Shown here: positions 52,184-60,766 of the stretch, in pieces
Layout of the letters: every line of letters begins with the position of its first letter
Position numbering within the stretch: position 1 is the first letter of the stretch
Source of the DNA: Paenibacillus sp. FSL H3-0469
GTDB lineage: Bacteria > Bacillota > Bacilli > Paenibacillales > Paenibacillaceae
Assembly (NCBI RefSeq): GCF_038051945.1
Contig: NZ_CP150302.1
Location: 1,612,001-1,676,000, forward strand
Length of the DNA: 64,000 nt
Reading direction: 5' to 3'
Notes under the pieces: generated by a model
Seen by the model: only the letters and a program-made list of their open reading frames with translations
Databases searched by the model: none
What the model was told of the DNA's origin: nothing
Position numbers and translations under genes: made by a program

Positions 52184-53050
52184 ATGTGCCAGCAACCAGC
52201 AATTCCGCTCATCAATCATAATATTGTTTTTTATGGCGCAGGCTCGATGGCCGAGGCCATTGTTCGGGGATTAATCGCCCGGAATGTAGTGGAATCGGGC
52301 CGGATTATCATGCTGAACCGCAGCAGCAGCGAGCGCCTCGCTGAACTCCGCAGCCGTTACGGCGTGCTCGGCTATAACGCTCCCGAGTCCAAGCTCGAGG
52401 CTCTGCGCTCTGCGCCGGTCATTGTTCTAGCCATGAAGCCCAAAGACGCTGCTGAAGCGCTCCGTTCACTCGGGCCGCTGCTGTCGCCGGATCAGCTCGT
52501 CATCTCCGTGATTGCCGGGCTGACCATCCGTACGATGCAAGGCTTACTGGGTAATCCGCAGCCTGTGGTCCGCACCATGCCGAATACCTCCAGCTCCATC
52601 GGCCTCGGGGCTACCGGGATTGCCTTCTCCAAGGAGGTTGGCGAAGAGAGCCGCCGTACAGCGCTTAATATCTTCGAAGCGGTTGGCCTGACGGCGGTCA
52701 TTGACGAAGAACGGATGGAGACCTTAACCGGGATCTCCGGCAGCGGACCGGCTTATATCTACTACATGATGGAAGCAATGATCGCTGCAGGTATACGCGG
52801 AGGGCTGCCGCTTGAGCAGAGCCGTGAGCTGACTGTCCAGACCGTGCTCGGCGCAGCCCGTATGGTGCAGCAGACCGGTGAAGAGCCTGCCGCCCTGCGC
52901 AAGAAGGTCACCTCGCCGAATGGCTCTACCCAGGCGGCCATTGAAGTGCTGGAGCGAGGCGATTTCTTCGAGACCGTCATTTCCGCCGTCAACCGCTGTG
53001 CGGAACGTTCACGCGAGATGGGCTCAGCTTTGGAGCAGGAGCTGCACTAA
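52184..53050 (+). CDS. proC: Pyrroline-5-carboxylate reductase
   Basis: A 288-residue final enzyme of proline synthesis (P5C to proline with NAD(P)H). The Rossmann motif IVFYGAGSMAEAIVRGLI is at the N-terminus. Also seen are VVRTMPNTSSSIGLGATGIA and the substrate-site signature ISGSGPAYIYYMMEAM...GGLPLEQSRELTVQTVLGAARM...VTSPNGSTQAAIEVL. It is 30 bp after proA with GGGGGA upstream and ends the T-box-controlled operon. Confidence 0.96.
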   Translation: MCQQPAIPLINHNIVFYGAGSMAEAIVRGLIARNVVESGRIIMLNRSSSERLAELRSRYGVLGYNAPESKLEALRSAPVIVLAMKPKDAAEALRSLGPLLSPDQLVISVIAGLTIRTMQGLLGNPQPVVRTMPNTSSSIGLGATGIAFSKEVGEESRRTALNIFEAVGLTAVIDEERMETLTGISGSGPAYIYYMMEAMIAAGIRGGLPLEQSRELTVQTVLGAARMVQQTGEEPAALRKKVTSPNGSTQAAIEVLERGDFFETVISAVNRCAERSREMGSALEQELH

Positions 53051-53088
53051 TTATTGATTACTTTTCACAACTTCTTAATGCAGAACAT

Positions 53089-53130
53089 AACAGCCCGCAG
53101 TTCCTTCCATGTGAAGGGACTGCGGGCTGT
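53089..53130 (+). terminator. Stable hairpin after proC, probable terminator
   Basis: ACAGCCCGCAGTTCC and GGGACTGCGGGCTGT pair along 15 positions (one G/T wobble). There is no U-tract, so it may instead protect the message end. Confidence 0.6.
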
Positions 53131-53145
53131 ATGCTGCCAGTGGCG

Positions 53146-53288
53146 AAATCAAGTGCATTTATACCCTTCATTTTGCTCATCAAGCCACTTTTACGGAAAT
53201 CAGGTGCATTTATCCCCTTCATTTTCCTCATTAAGCCACTTTTACGGAAATCAGGTGCATTTATGCCCTTCATTTTGCCCATTAAGCC
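53146..53288. repeat. Tandem array, AAATCAGGTGCATTTAT family, 51-bp period, split by an IS
   Basis: Units start at 53146, 53197 and 53248, exactly 51 bp apart and about 90% alike (AAATCAGGTGCATTTAT-n-CCCTTCATTTT...AAGCCACTTTTACGG). The third is cut by the IS256-family element in its ACTTTTGC. A further unit starts at 54721 on the far side. 51 bp is 17 codons, and the minus strand reads a 17-residue repeat KMKGINAPDFRKSGLM. Confidence 0.9.
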
Positions 53289-53296
53289 ACTTTTGC

Positions 53297-54710
53297 GGTA
53301 GCGTCAAGAAGTTTGTGTAAATGAGTAGAAGTACCTCCCCGGGGTTACGGGTTGGGGGTGTAGTGTTTCTGGGGGAGGGGGAACCCCGACCCCCAGAAAT
53401 TGGATTCATTGGCTACTCTTCTTCGACTGTGGGCAACGAAGGGTAGCGGGCTTCATAGAGCTGGCTGAGCTTCTTTTTCACCGTGTCCACCCCAAAGCCA
53501 GGGGTGACTCGCTGCCCAAACCTTTCGTTGTAGCCTAACATCTCCAGATACACGATTTTTTCTGCCGCATCCATGTTGGTCAGGCTGTTCATCGGCTTCA
53601 GACGTTTGCGGATTTCCTTGTTCATTCGCTCAATGGGATTGGACGTGTAAATCGCTTTACGCATCGGTTCCGGGTACTTGTAGAACGTCAGTAACGTCGA
53701 AAGCTGCTCCTCCCAAGACCGCATTTCCTTCGGGTATAACGCATTCCACTTCGCTTTCACCGTGTCAAAGTTCGCCCGGGCCACGACCTCATCTGGTGCA
53801 TCATACACGGTCTTCAGGGCCTTAATCACATCGGTTTTGTGCTCCACACGGATTTTGGGTAACGTGGCTCGTACTTTGTGCACCACACAATGCTGCACAT
53901 CCGCCTGCGGGTAGGTTTCTTTAAAGGCCGCATCGAGCCCCGGCAGTCCGTCAAATACACCGAGCAGCACTTCCTGGGCCCCGCGTGCGTACAGATCTTT
54001 GAGCACCTCCCGCCAGCCATTCGAGCTCTCTTGACCCCCTACGTAGAACCCCAGGATTTGACGCTGACCTTCTTCGTCGATTCCCATGGCAAAATAGACG
54101 ACTTCGCCCCGGACCGTGCCCCGTTTAAGCTTCACGTACAGCCCATCCAGGTAGATCACAGAGTAGCGTTTGCTCAGCGGACGTTTCTGCCACTGGTGGA
54201 TATCCTCCAGCACCGTAGCGGTGATGTTACTGATGGTGGTGGGCGAGTAATGGCTGCCGAACATGCTTTCAATAAATCGGGCCACGTCCCGGGTTCCCAT
54301 GCCGGATTTATACATCTGGATCACCGCTTCTTCCAGCCAGCCCTCCCGCCGTTGGTAGGGTTCAAACATCTGAGTTTGAAAGAGACCCTGGCGGTCCCGG
54401 GGAACCTGAAGATCCTCGATATGGCCGTATCTCGTATGCAGATCCCGTGTATAGTATCCGTTACGGCTATTGCTGGCACCGGCTTCTTCACTCGACATAA
54501 ACCCTTGGATTTCGGCACGCAGGAGCGATTCCATATTCTCTTTCATGAAGTCTTTAACAAGTTTTTCAAATAGATTATTTAGCATATGTTCGGGTACAAT
54601 AGTCATCGAGTAGGGCTCCTTCTTGGTGTTGTGGTAAACCCGAGGATACCCTACTTTTTTGGTGCCTGGCTAGGCTCCAAATTGTGGTACACAACTTACT
54701 TTACGCCATC
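53297..54710 (-). mobile_element. IS256-family insertion sequence, complete
   Basis: A 1414-bp element. Ends GGTAGCGTCAAGAAGTTTGTG (left) and, complemented, GATGGCGTAAAGTAAGTTGTG (right) are imperfect inverted repeats ending in TTGTGTA. An 8-bp direct repeat ACTTTTGC flanks it (53289-53296 and 54711-54718), as expected for IS256. It carries one intact transposase and, at 53366-53399, a TTTCTGGGGG/CCCCCAGAAA hairpin after the gene. Confidence 0.92.
53413..54606 (-). CDS. IS256-family (mutator-type) transposase
   Basis: A 397-residue DDE transposase. The zinc-like N-terminal region is GASNSRNGYYTRDLHTRYGHIEDLQVPRDR. Catalytic blocks are SVIYLDGLYVKLKRG (Asp1), LLGVFDGLPGLDAAF (Asp2), VQHCVVHKVRATLP (the C-x2-H pattern) and IYTSNPIERMNKEIRKRLKPM (Glu). 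The ATG at 54606 has AAGGAG upstream. It appears intact. Confidence 0.95.
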   Translation of the reverse strand: MTIVPEHMLNNLFEKLVKDFMKENMESLLRAEIQGFMSSEEAGASNSRNGYYTRDLHTRYGHIEDLQVPRDRQGLFQTQMFEPYQRREGWLEEAVIQMYKSGMGTRDVARFIESMFGSHYSPTTISNITATVLEDIHQWQKRPLSKRYSVIYLDGLYVKLKRGTVRGEVVYFAMGIDEEGQRQILGFYVGGQESSNGWREVLKDLYARGAQEVLLGVFDGLPGLDAAFKETYPQADVQHCVVHKVRATLPKIRVEHKTDVIKALKTVYDAPDEVVARANFDTVKAKWNALYPKEMRSWEEQLSTLLTFYKYPEPMRKAIYTSNPIERMNKEIRKRLKPMNSLTNMDAAEKIVYLEMLGYNERFGQRVTPGFGVDTVKKKLSQLYEARYPSLPTVEEE

Positions 54711-54718
54711 ACTTTTGC

Positions 54719-54800
54719 TGAAATCAGGTGCATTTATACACCCTTTATCTTCTTATTTAACACGCTTTTCTTGGTTTCAGGAGCACTTCTGCTCCTCACC
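54719..54800. repeat. Far side of the 51-bp array beyond the IS256-family element
   Basis: AAATCAGGTGCATTTATACACCC at 54721 restarts the array directly after the target duplication. A more degenerate TTTCAGGAGCACTTCTGC follows at 54774. Confidence 0.7.
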
Positions 54801-54850
54801 CCCGCTCCCCGCCCACTTTCAGCTAACTCCCAATCCTAAGTAACAAAAGA

Positions 54851-54893
54851 AAAAAAAGTGCCCCTTAAGCCACATACATGACTTAAGGGACAC
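54851..54893 (-). terminator. Terminator of the hbd-ackA-asnS-dnaD operon
   Basis: GTG-C-CCCTTAAG pairs with CTTAAGGG-A-CAC; a T-run follows on the minus strand (complement of 54847-54857). It lies 52 bp beyond the dnaD stop. Confidence 0.85.
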
Positions 54894-54944
54894 CTTTACC
54901 GGCCGGGCCTTGCCCTGGACCGGTATATATCTACCCCGCTCCGC

Positions 54945-55712
54945 TCATCTGCCGCCGCCCCGGAATTTCTGGGAATAGGCTTTGACATCCTGGGCATTCT
55001 TCACCCGGTTGCGGGCCCACTCCAGCAGAATGCGGTCAATGTAACGGAAATGAACCTTTCCTGCAAAGACCGACTCCTTCAGTGCGAGCAGAATCAGCTC
55101 TTCGGGATAGCGGTCTTCATCCACCCAGCCGGAAATAGATTCACATTCCATGGGGGATAGCGGACGCCCGAATTCCTTCTCGAAAATGCTGAACAGACTA
55201 CGTCCGTCCTCTGACTCCTTGGCACCCGGCACAGCCGGGCGGCCATAGCCGCCGTCCGGTGCGGTAGCCCCGGAGTGATGAGCTACTGCCCGGGCCCCCG
55301 GCTCCCGCCCGCTCCGGCTGGGCTTCTCCTGGGCAGTCTCCCGTGAGAGTTCTGCCAGATAAGCTCCCAGCTTGGCGTATAGGCCGGAGAAGTTATAGCG
55401 CTCATAATGAATGTCTCTCAGCTCGTCGTTTTCTCCGTCGATACTGATGAAACCTTCCTTCATAAGCTTCTGCAGCTCTCCGGCAATCACCGGAATACTG
55501 CGCCCGGTTACTGCCTGCAGCTCCTCCAGGGAAGGGAAGTCTATTCCCTCCACCTGTCTGAAGGAGAGCAGATGAATCAGCAGCATGGACTCGCTGCCGC
55601 TCAGATTCAGCTTCCGGTAATATTTCAGGAGTGCATAAGGAATGACGGCCATTCCGTTCTCCAGGCCGAAGGCTACGCCCTCGCCCCAGGTATTCCAACC
55701 TTTTCCGTCCAT
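54945..55712 (-). CDS. dnaD: DNA replication initiation protein DnaD
   Basis: A 255-residue primosome protein of low-GC Gram-positives that works with DnaA, DnaB and the helicase loader. The N-terminal winged helix is VIPYALLKYYRKLNLSGSESMLLIHLLSFRQVEGIDFPSLEELQAVTG. A Ser/Gly/Pro linker (about 130-165) leads to the C-terminal DnaD domain (FSIFEKEFGRPLSPMECESISGWVDEDRYPEELILLALKESV) with the YxxxIxxxW motif (FRYIDRILLEWARNRVK). The ATG follows asnS by 24 bp. Confidence 0.94.
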   Translation of the reverse strand: MDGKGWNTWGEGVAFGLENGMAVIPYALLKYYRKLNLSGSESMLLIHLLSFRQVEGIDFPSLEELQAVTGRSIPVIAGELQKLMKEGFISIDGENDELRDIHYERYNFSGLYAKLGAYLAELSRETAQEKPSRSGREPGARAVAHHSGATAPDGGYGRPAVPGAKESEDGRSLFSIFEKEFGRPLSPMECESISGWVDEDRYPEELILLALKESVFAGKVHFRYIDRILLEWARNRVKNAQDVKAYSQKFRGGGR

Positions 55713-55736
55713 ACTTAAGCCCCCTTTCCCTATTCT

Positions 55737-57032
55737 TTAAGGGTAAAGACGGTACAGTGTACGAGGGAAGGCAATGGTCTCACGGACATGGTCCAGACCG
55801 CAGATCCAGGCTACTGTACGCTCCAGCCCCAGACCGAAGCCGGAGTGTGGAACTGTGCCATAGGTGCGCAGATCCATATACCATTTGTAGGTATCCATCG
55901 ACAGGTTATGTTCCTTAAAGCGGGCCTCCAGCAGTGCCGGATCGTCAATACGTTGTGATCCGCCAATGATCTCCCCGTAGCCTTCAGGAGCGATCATATC
56001 CGCGCACAGCACCACTTCAGGACGATCAGGATGCGGCTTCATATAGAAAGCCTTGAAGGAAGCCGGATAGTGGGTAATAAAGACGGGTCTGTCGCTCATC
56101 TCCGCAATCGCCGTTTCATGAGGAGCCCCGAAATCATCGCCCCAAGCAATTTCATAGCCCTTTTCATTTAGGAACTTAATCGCATCGTCATAGCTGATAC
56201 GCGGGAATGGTGCTTTGATGTTCTCAAGCTTCGAGACATCACGGCCCACCGCTTCCAGCTCGGCGCGGCAATTCGTCAGCACGGACTGCACGACGAAGCT
56301 GATGAAATCCTCCTGCACGCACAGGCTCTCTTCATGATCTGTGAAGGCCATTTCCGGCTCAATCATCCAGAACTCGATCAAGTGGCGGCGGGTCTTGGAT
56401 TTCTCTGCACGGAAGGTAGGCCCAAACGAATAGACGCGTCCCAGAGCCATGGCTGCTGCTTCCATATACAGCTGTCCGCTTTGGGTAAGATAGGCGTCCT
56501 CTTCGAAGTACTTGGTGTGGAACAGGTTGGTCGTGCCTTCTGCTGACGTAGGTGTCAGGATCGGCGGGTCCACCTTCGTGAAGCCGCGCTCATTGAAGAA
56601 CTGTTGAACCGCGCGGATAATCTCCGCACGAATAACCATTACCGCCCGCTGCTTGGAGGAACGCAGCCAGAGGTGACGGTGATCCATCAGGAAGTCGACG
56701 CCATGCTCCTTAGGTGTGATTGGATAATTCTCGGTAAGATGCAGAACTTCAATGCCTGTAACCGTCAGCTCGTAGCCAGATTGGCTGCGGGGCTCCTCAC
56801 GGATGATTCCGGTAACATACAGTGAGCTCTCCTGGGTGAGGCTCTTGGCATCATCCCAGACCTGCTCAGGGACTTCTGATTTCACCACAACGCCCTGGAT
56901 ATAACCGGTACCGTCGCGAAGCTGCAGGAACTGAATTTTACCGCTGGAGCGCTTGTTGTTGACCCAACATCCGATGACAACACTCTCTCCGACATGCTCA
57001 TTCACGTTCTTGATTACACTTTTGTTAGCCAT
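55737..57032 (-). CDS. asnS: Asparaginyl-tRNA synthetase
   Basis: A 431-residue class IIb synthetase that charges tRNA-Asn. The N-terminal OB fold is [26 protein letters not shown]. Class II motif 2 is [24 protein letters not shown] and motif 3 is [18 protein letters not shown]. The length is normal for AsnS. The ATG at 57032 has GAGGAG upstream and follows ackA by 21 bp. The asnS-dnaD order is the same as in Bacillus. Confidence 0.96.
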   Translation of the reverse strand: MANKSVIKNVNEHVGESVVIGCWVNNKRSSGKIQFLQLRDGTGYIQGVVVKSEVPEQVWDDAKSLTQESSLYVTGIIREEPRSQSGYELTVTGIEVLHLTENYPITPKEHGVDFLMDHRHLWLRSSKQRAVMVIRAEIIRAVQQFFNERGFTKVDPPILTPTSAEGTTNLFHTKYFEEDAYLTQSGQLYMEAAAMALGRVYSFGPTFRAEKSKTRRHLIEFWMIEPEMAFTDHEESLCVQEDFISFVVQSVLTNCRAELEAVGRDVSKLENIKAPFPRISYDDAIKFLNEKGYEIAWGDDFGAPHETAIAEMSDRPVFITHYPASFKAFYMKPHPDRPEVVLCADMIAPEGYGEIIGGSQRIDDPALLEARFKEHNLSMDTYKWYMDLRTYGTVPHSGFGLGLERTVAWICGLDHVRETIAFPRTLYRLYP

Positions 57033-57053
57033 GCCTACTATCTCTCCTCTAAT

Positions 57054-58262
57054 TTAGCCGTTAACTCCTTGCACAATACGATAAGTATCGCGCGCGATCA
57101 CAAGCTCTTCGTTCGTTGGAACCACAAGCACCTGTACCTTGGAATTGGCTGTAGAGATACGCCGCGGATCACCCGAACGGACCTTGTTGGCTTCTGTATC
57201 CAGTTCAATTCCGAGGAACGTAAGATTGTTCAGTACTTTTTCACGCAGCAGGGAAGCATTCTCGCCTACACCAGCGGTGAATACAATTACGTCTACCCCA
57301 TTCATGGCTGCTGCATAAGAACCGATATATTTACGCAGACGATACTCGTACATTTCAAAAGCAAGCGTCGAATTAGGCTCGCCTTTCTCCGCACCGTCAA
57401 TAATATCACGCATGTCACTGCTCACGCCAGAGATGGCCAGAAGTCCGCTGTGCTTGTTCAGCATGGAGTTCACTTCACCGACGGACAGCTCTTCCTTGTT
57501 CATCACATAAGGGACAATTGCCGGGTCAAGGTCTCCACTGCGGGTACCCATCATCAGGCCTTCCAGCGGAGTCATCCCCATCGAAGTGTCAACTGATATT
57601 CCTCCGTCCACTGCAGTTACACTGGCACCGTTGCCGATGTGGCAGGTGATAATCTTGAGGTCCTGAAGCGGACGGTCCAGATACTCTGCAGCAGCCTTGC
57701 TGACGAAATCATGGGAGGTTCCGTGCGCGCCATAACGGCGTACTTTGTATTTGTTGTAAAGCACTCTCGGAATGGCATACATATAAGCCTTCTCAGGCAT
57801 AGTCTGGTGGAAGGCGGTGTCGAATACAACGACCTGCGGCACACCGGGCATATTATTCTCGGATGCGGTAATCCCCATCATCGCAGCCGGGTTATGCAGC
57901 GGCGCAAGGTCGAACAGCTGGCGGATCTTGGTCTTCGCATCGGCATCGACCAGCGCGGAGGATTTGAAGAATTCCCCCCCGTGCACTACACGGTGGCCCA
58001 CAGCGTTAATCTCATCGGTGGATGCGATAACGCCATGCTCTTTGTCTGTCAGACAGGCAAGCACTTTGCGGATGGCCGTATTGTGCTCCAGAATTTCGCT
58101 GACTTCAGTAACTTCCTGTTTGCCGGTCGGCTTGTGATTCAGAATGGAGGAATCCATACCGATACGTTCTACCAGGCCTTTGGCGAGTACAGATTCATCT
58201 GTCATATTGTACAACTGGTATTTCAATGAGGAACTGCCGGAGTTAATTACTAAGATATTCAT
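57054..58262 (-). CDS. ackA: Acetate kinase
   Basis: A 402-residue enzyme converting acetyl phosphate and ADP to acetate and ATP. The N-terminus ILVINSGSSSLKYQLY carries the phosphate-binding Asn/Ser signature. Also seen are GHRVVHGGEFF, FDTAFHQTMPE (catalytic His/Asp region), YGAHGTSHDFVS, CHIGNGASVTAVDGG and FTAGVGENASLLRE. Its ATG overlaps the hbd stop by 4 bp (ATGA), so translation is coupled to the dehydrogenase, an unusual partner. Confidence 0.96.
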   Translation of the reverse strand: MNILVINSGSSSLKYQLYNMTDESVLAKGLVERIGMDSSILNHKPTGKQEVTEVSEILEHNTAIRKVLACLTDKEHGVIASTDEINAVGHRVVHGGEFFKSSALVDADAKTKIRQLFDLAPLHNPAAMMGITASENNMPGVPQVVVFDTAFHQTMPEKAYMYAIPRVLYNKYKVRRYGAHGTSHDFVSKAAAEYLDRPLQDLKIITCHIGNGASVTAVDGGISVDTSMGMTPLEGLMMGTRSGDLDPAIVPYVMNKEELSVGEVNSMLNKHSGLLAISGVSSDMRDIIDGAEKGEPNSTLAFEMYEYRLRKYIGSYAAAMNGVDVIVFTAGVGENASLLREKVLNNLTFLGIELDTEANKVRSGDPRRISTANSKVQVLVVPTNEELVIARDTYRIVQGVNG

Positions 58263-59131
58263 ATACGGTCACCATCCTTGTCATACTTGAAGAAGCCTTC
58301 GCCCGATTTCGCACCCAGTTGTCCTGCACGTACCATCTTCTTGAGGATTGTCGAAGGACGGTACTTGAGCTCGCCGTATTCACGGAACATGTTCTCAAGT
58401 GCGGCAAGAACGGAATCCAGACCGAAACGGTCTGCCATTTCAAGCGGCCCGTTCTGGAACTGGTAGCCGATGCGCATAGCGTCATCAATATCTTCAGGAG
58501 ATGCAACCCCTTCCTGGAGCACATGCATAGCCTCGTTAATGAACAGGCAAATGAGGCGTGAAGATACAAATCCGGGGGATTCGTAGATCATAACGCCTTT
58601 TTTCTCTACAATCTCATCGACAAAGGCTTTGGTATCTTCAAATGTGCTGTCCGAGGTTTTCAGACCGCGCACGATTTCAACCAGATCCACCTTACCTACA
58701 GGGTGTATGAAGTGCATGCCGATAACGCGTTCCGGATACATTGTAGAGCTTGCAAGCTCAGTCAAGCTAAGCGTTGACGTATTGCTGGCAAGAATAATGT
58801 GGCTCGGACACACCTGATCGAGCTGATTGAATACCTTTTGCTTCGCTTCCAGATCTTCAACGATAGTCTCAATGACCATATCGCATGAGCTCAGTTCAGC
58901 GAAGTGTGTAACCTTCTGGATGCGGGCCAGGATCAGCTTTTTCTCCGCCTGGGTAATCGCCCATTTCTCCAGTTGCTTGTCGAGACTGGTCTCGATCATT
59001 TCGTAGGAGTAGTTCAGCCGTTCTGCAGTTTTTTCCACCAGCATGACATCCAGGCCTTTGGCTGCCAGCATTTCAGCAATCCCTTGTCCCATTGTGCCTC
59101 CGCCGATGACACCGATCTTCTTAAAATTCAT
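58259..59131 (-). CDS. hbd: 3-hydroxybutyryl-CoA dehydrogenase
   Basis: A 290-residue NAD(P)-dependent hydroxyacyl-CoA dehydrogenase. The Rossmann GVIGGGTMGQGIAEMLAAKG is at the N-terminus and the catalytic region is NTSTLSLTELA and MHFIHPVGKVDLVEIVRG (His/Glu pair). The C-terminal domain has GFVSSRLICLFINEAM and GPLEMADRFGLD. It interconverts 3-hydroxybutyryl-CoA and acetoacetyl-CoA in butyrate or polyhydroxybutyrate metabolism. AAAGGATGG precedes the ATG. It is the first gene of a four-gene unit. Confidence 0.94.
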   Translation of the reverse strand: MNFKKIGVIGGGTMGQGIAEMLAAKGLDVMLVEKTAERLNYSYEMIETSLDKQLEKWAITQAEKKLILARIQKVTHFAELSSCDMVIETIVEDLEAKQKVFNQLDQVCPSHIILASNTSTLSLTELASSTMYPERVIGMHFIHPVGKVDLVEIVRGLKTSDSTFEDTKAFVDEIVEKKGVMIYESPGFVSSRLICLFINEAMHVLQEGVASPEDIDDAMRIGYQFQNGPLEMADRFGLDSVLAALENMFREYGELKYRPSTILKKMVRAGQLGAKSGEGFFKYDKDGDRI

Positions 59132-59239
59132 GTAAAAGTCTCCATCCTTTCAGGTATCTATACTTCTGTATTGTACCTTGTCTGTCGAAAAAAATAAGTA
59201 GCCCGACATATAATGATATCTTAGCATGTCTGAAAAGTA

Positions 59240-59272
59240 AAAAAAAATAACCGGCATAAAGAATTATGCCGG
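59240..59272 (-). terminator. Terminator overlapping the FtsH-like stop codon
   Basis: CCGGCATAA (59251-59259) and TTATGCCGG (59264-59272) form a perfect 9-bp stem with a 4-base loop, then a T-run on the minus strand. The stop TAA of the protease is the top of the 5' arm. Confidence 0.88.
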
Positions 59273-60766
59273 TAAAAGGACACTGTCACGAAATTGACAA
59301 CGAAATTGCTCTCCGGAGAGAACTTCTTCCTTCATTAAAATGTCAAGAGAGTAATCAAATATATTTCTCTGCTGCTCCAGCAGGTCCTTCGTACGAATCA
59401 TCAGATCATCCAGTATTTTACTGTTTTCCTTCATTAGCTCTTCGGTGGTAACCATTTGCAGATTCGCAATGCCGAGCGAGGTGAGCCCGGACTTCATCAT
59501 GGTCTCAACAATATTAAGCGCCTGGTCGAAATCACCGCGGGAACCGGTACTGCGTCCGCCGTAATACATCTCTTCCGCAGCCGCTCCGCCCAGGGCAATC
59601 ATAATCTGATGCTCCAGATAGTCCTTCGTATACAGATATTGTTCGGTCTGCGGATTATGCCGAACATAACCGAGTGCTTGTCCGCGCGGGGTCAGTGTGA
59701 CCTGACTAACGCTTCCGGGACGCAGCAGCTCAGCCATAATAGCATGTCCAAGCTCATGGATCGCTACCCGCTTCTTCTCTTCATGGTTGGTCTCACGGTC
59801 GGTCTTCTCGCCCATCATGACCTTGTCGATCGCCATCGACAGATGACGCTGCTCTACCAGGGTCAGATTCTCGCGCATCATGTAGATCGCGGCTTCGTTC
59901 ATGACGCTCTCCAGCTGCGCACCCGAGAAGCCGTAAGCTTCTTCGGCGATTTTATCCAGATCAACGGTGTCATGCAGCGGCTTGTTCTTGGCATGCAGGT
60001 CGAGAATCGACTTGCGGCCCTTCTTGTCAGGCATATCGACCTGAATGTGTCGGTCAAAACGGCCCGGACGCAGCAGCGCAGAATCAAGCATCTCCTTGCG
60101 GTTCGTTGCGGCTACCAGCAGAATGCGCGGGGTATCATTGTTATAAATCCCGTCCATCTCCGTCAGCAGCTGATTGAGCGTCTGATCATATTCTCGCTGC
60201 TGTCCGCCTTCGCGCTTCCCGCCGATAACGTCAATTTCATCGATGAAAATAATGGCGCTTTGCTTATTCTCCTTGAGCGCGCGCGTACGGGCATCCTTGA
60301 ACAAATCGCGTACGCGTCCCGCACCCACACCGACATACATCTCAACGAATTCACTGCCTGAGGCAGCTACGAATACAGAGTTAGTATAATGTGCCGCAGC
60401 CTTGGCCATCAGCGTCTTCCCGGTTCCCGGAGGGCCTGTAAGCAGAATTCCCTTGAGCGGGCGAATCCCGAACTTGCTGATTTCTTCATGCCGGATCAGG
60501 AAGTCCAGCGCTTCACGCAGCTCCTGCTTGGCATTGTCCTGTCCGCCGATCTCTTCAAAGGTAAGCTTGGACGGGCCGTTCTTCTTGCGCTTCTTATCTG
60601 CACCTGCATTGACGGCCAGACCGCCGCGCGCATGGGCAATGAACAGGAGAGCGGCAACCATACCAAGTGCTATGATTACAGGGAAGATATTAATCCCCAC
60701 AAAAGCCATAAAAATCAGCATGACCGGAACGAATCCGGCTACAACCTCTTTCCAGTACTTAGGCAT
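59264..60766 (-). CDS. Compact FtsH-like AAA+ zinc protease
   Basis: About 500 residues, shorter than FtsH (about 640). Two close N-terminal membrane segments (roughly 8-27 and 29-45) leave almost no external domain. The AAA domain has Walker A TGPPGTGKT (110-118), pore loop MYVGVG, Walker B IIFIDEID (172-179) and the second region of homology ATNRKEMLDSALLRPGRFDR. The M41 protease has HELGH (337-341) and the distal Asp in GGRSTGSRGDFDQAL. All catalytic residues are kept, so it should degrade membrane or cytosolic proteins. The ATG at 60766 overlaps the upstream gene by 8 bp, with GGGAG upstream. It is probably a paralogue of the main FtsH. Confidence 0.9.
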   Translation of the reverse strand: MPKYWKEVVAGFVPVMLIFMAFVGINIFPVIIALGMVAALLFIAHARGGLAVNAGADKKRKKNGPSKLTFEEIGGQDNAKQELREALDFLIRHEEISKFGIRPLKGILLTGPPGTGKTLMAKAAAHYTNSVFVAASGSEFVEMYVGVGAGRVRDLFKDARTRALKENKQSAIIFIDEIDVIGGKREGGQQREYDQTLNQLLTEMDGIYNNDTPRILLVAATNRKEMLDSALLRPGRFDRHIQVDMPDKKGRKSILDLHAKNKPLHDTVDLDKIAEEAYGFSGAQLESVMNEAAIYMMRENLTLVEQRHLSMAIDKVMMGEKTDRETNHEEKKRVAIHELGHAIMAELLRPGSVSQVTLTPRGQALGYVRHNPQTEQYLYTKDYLEHQIMIALGGAAAEEMYYGGRSTGSRGDFDQALNIVETMMKSGLTSLGIANLQMVTTEELMKENSKILDDLMIRTKDLLEQQRNIFDYSLDILMKEEVLSGEQFRCQFRDSVLLPA

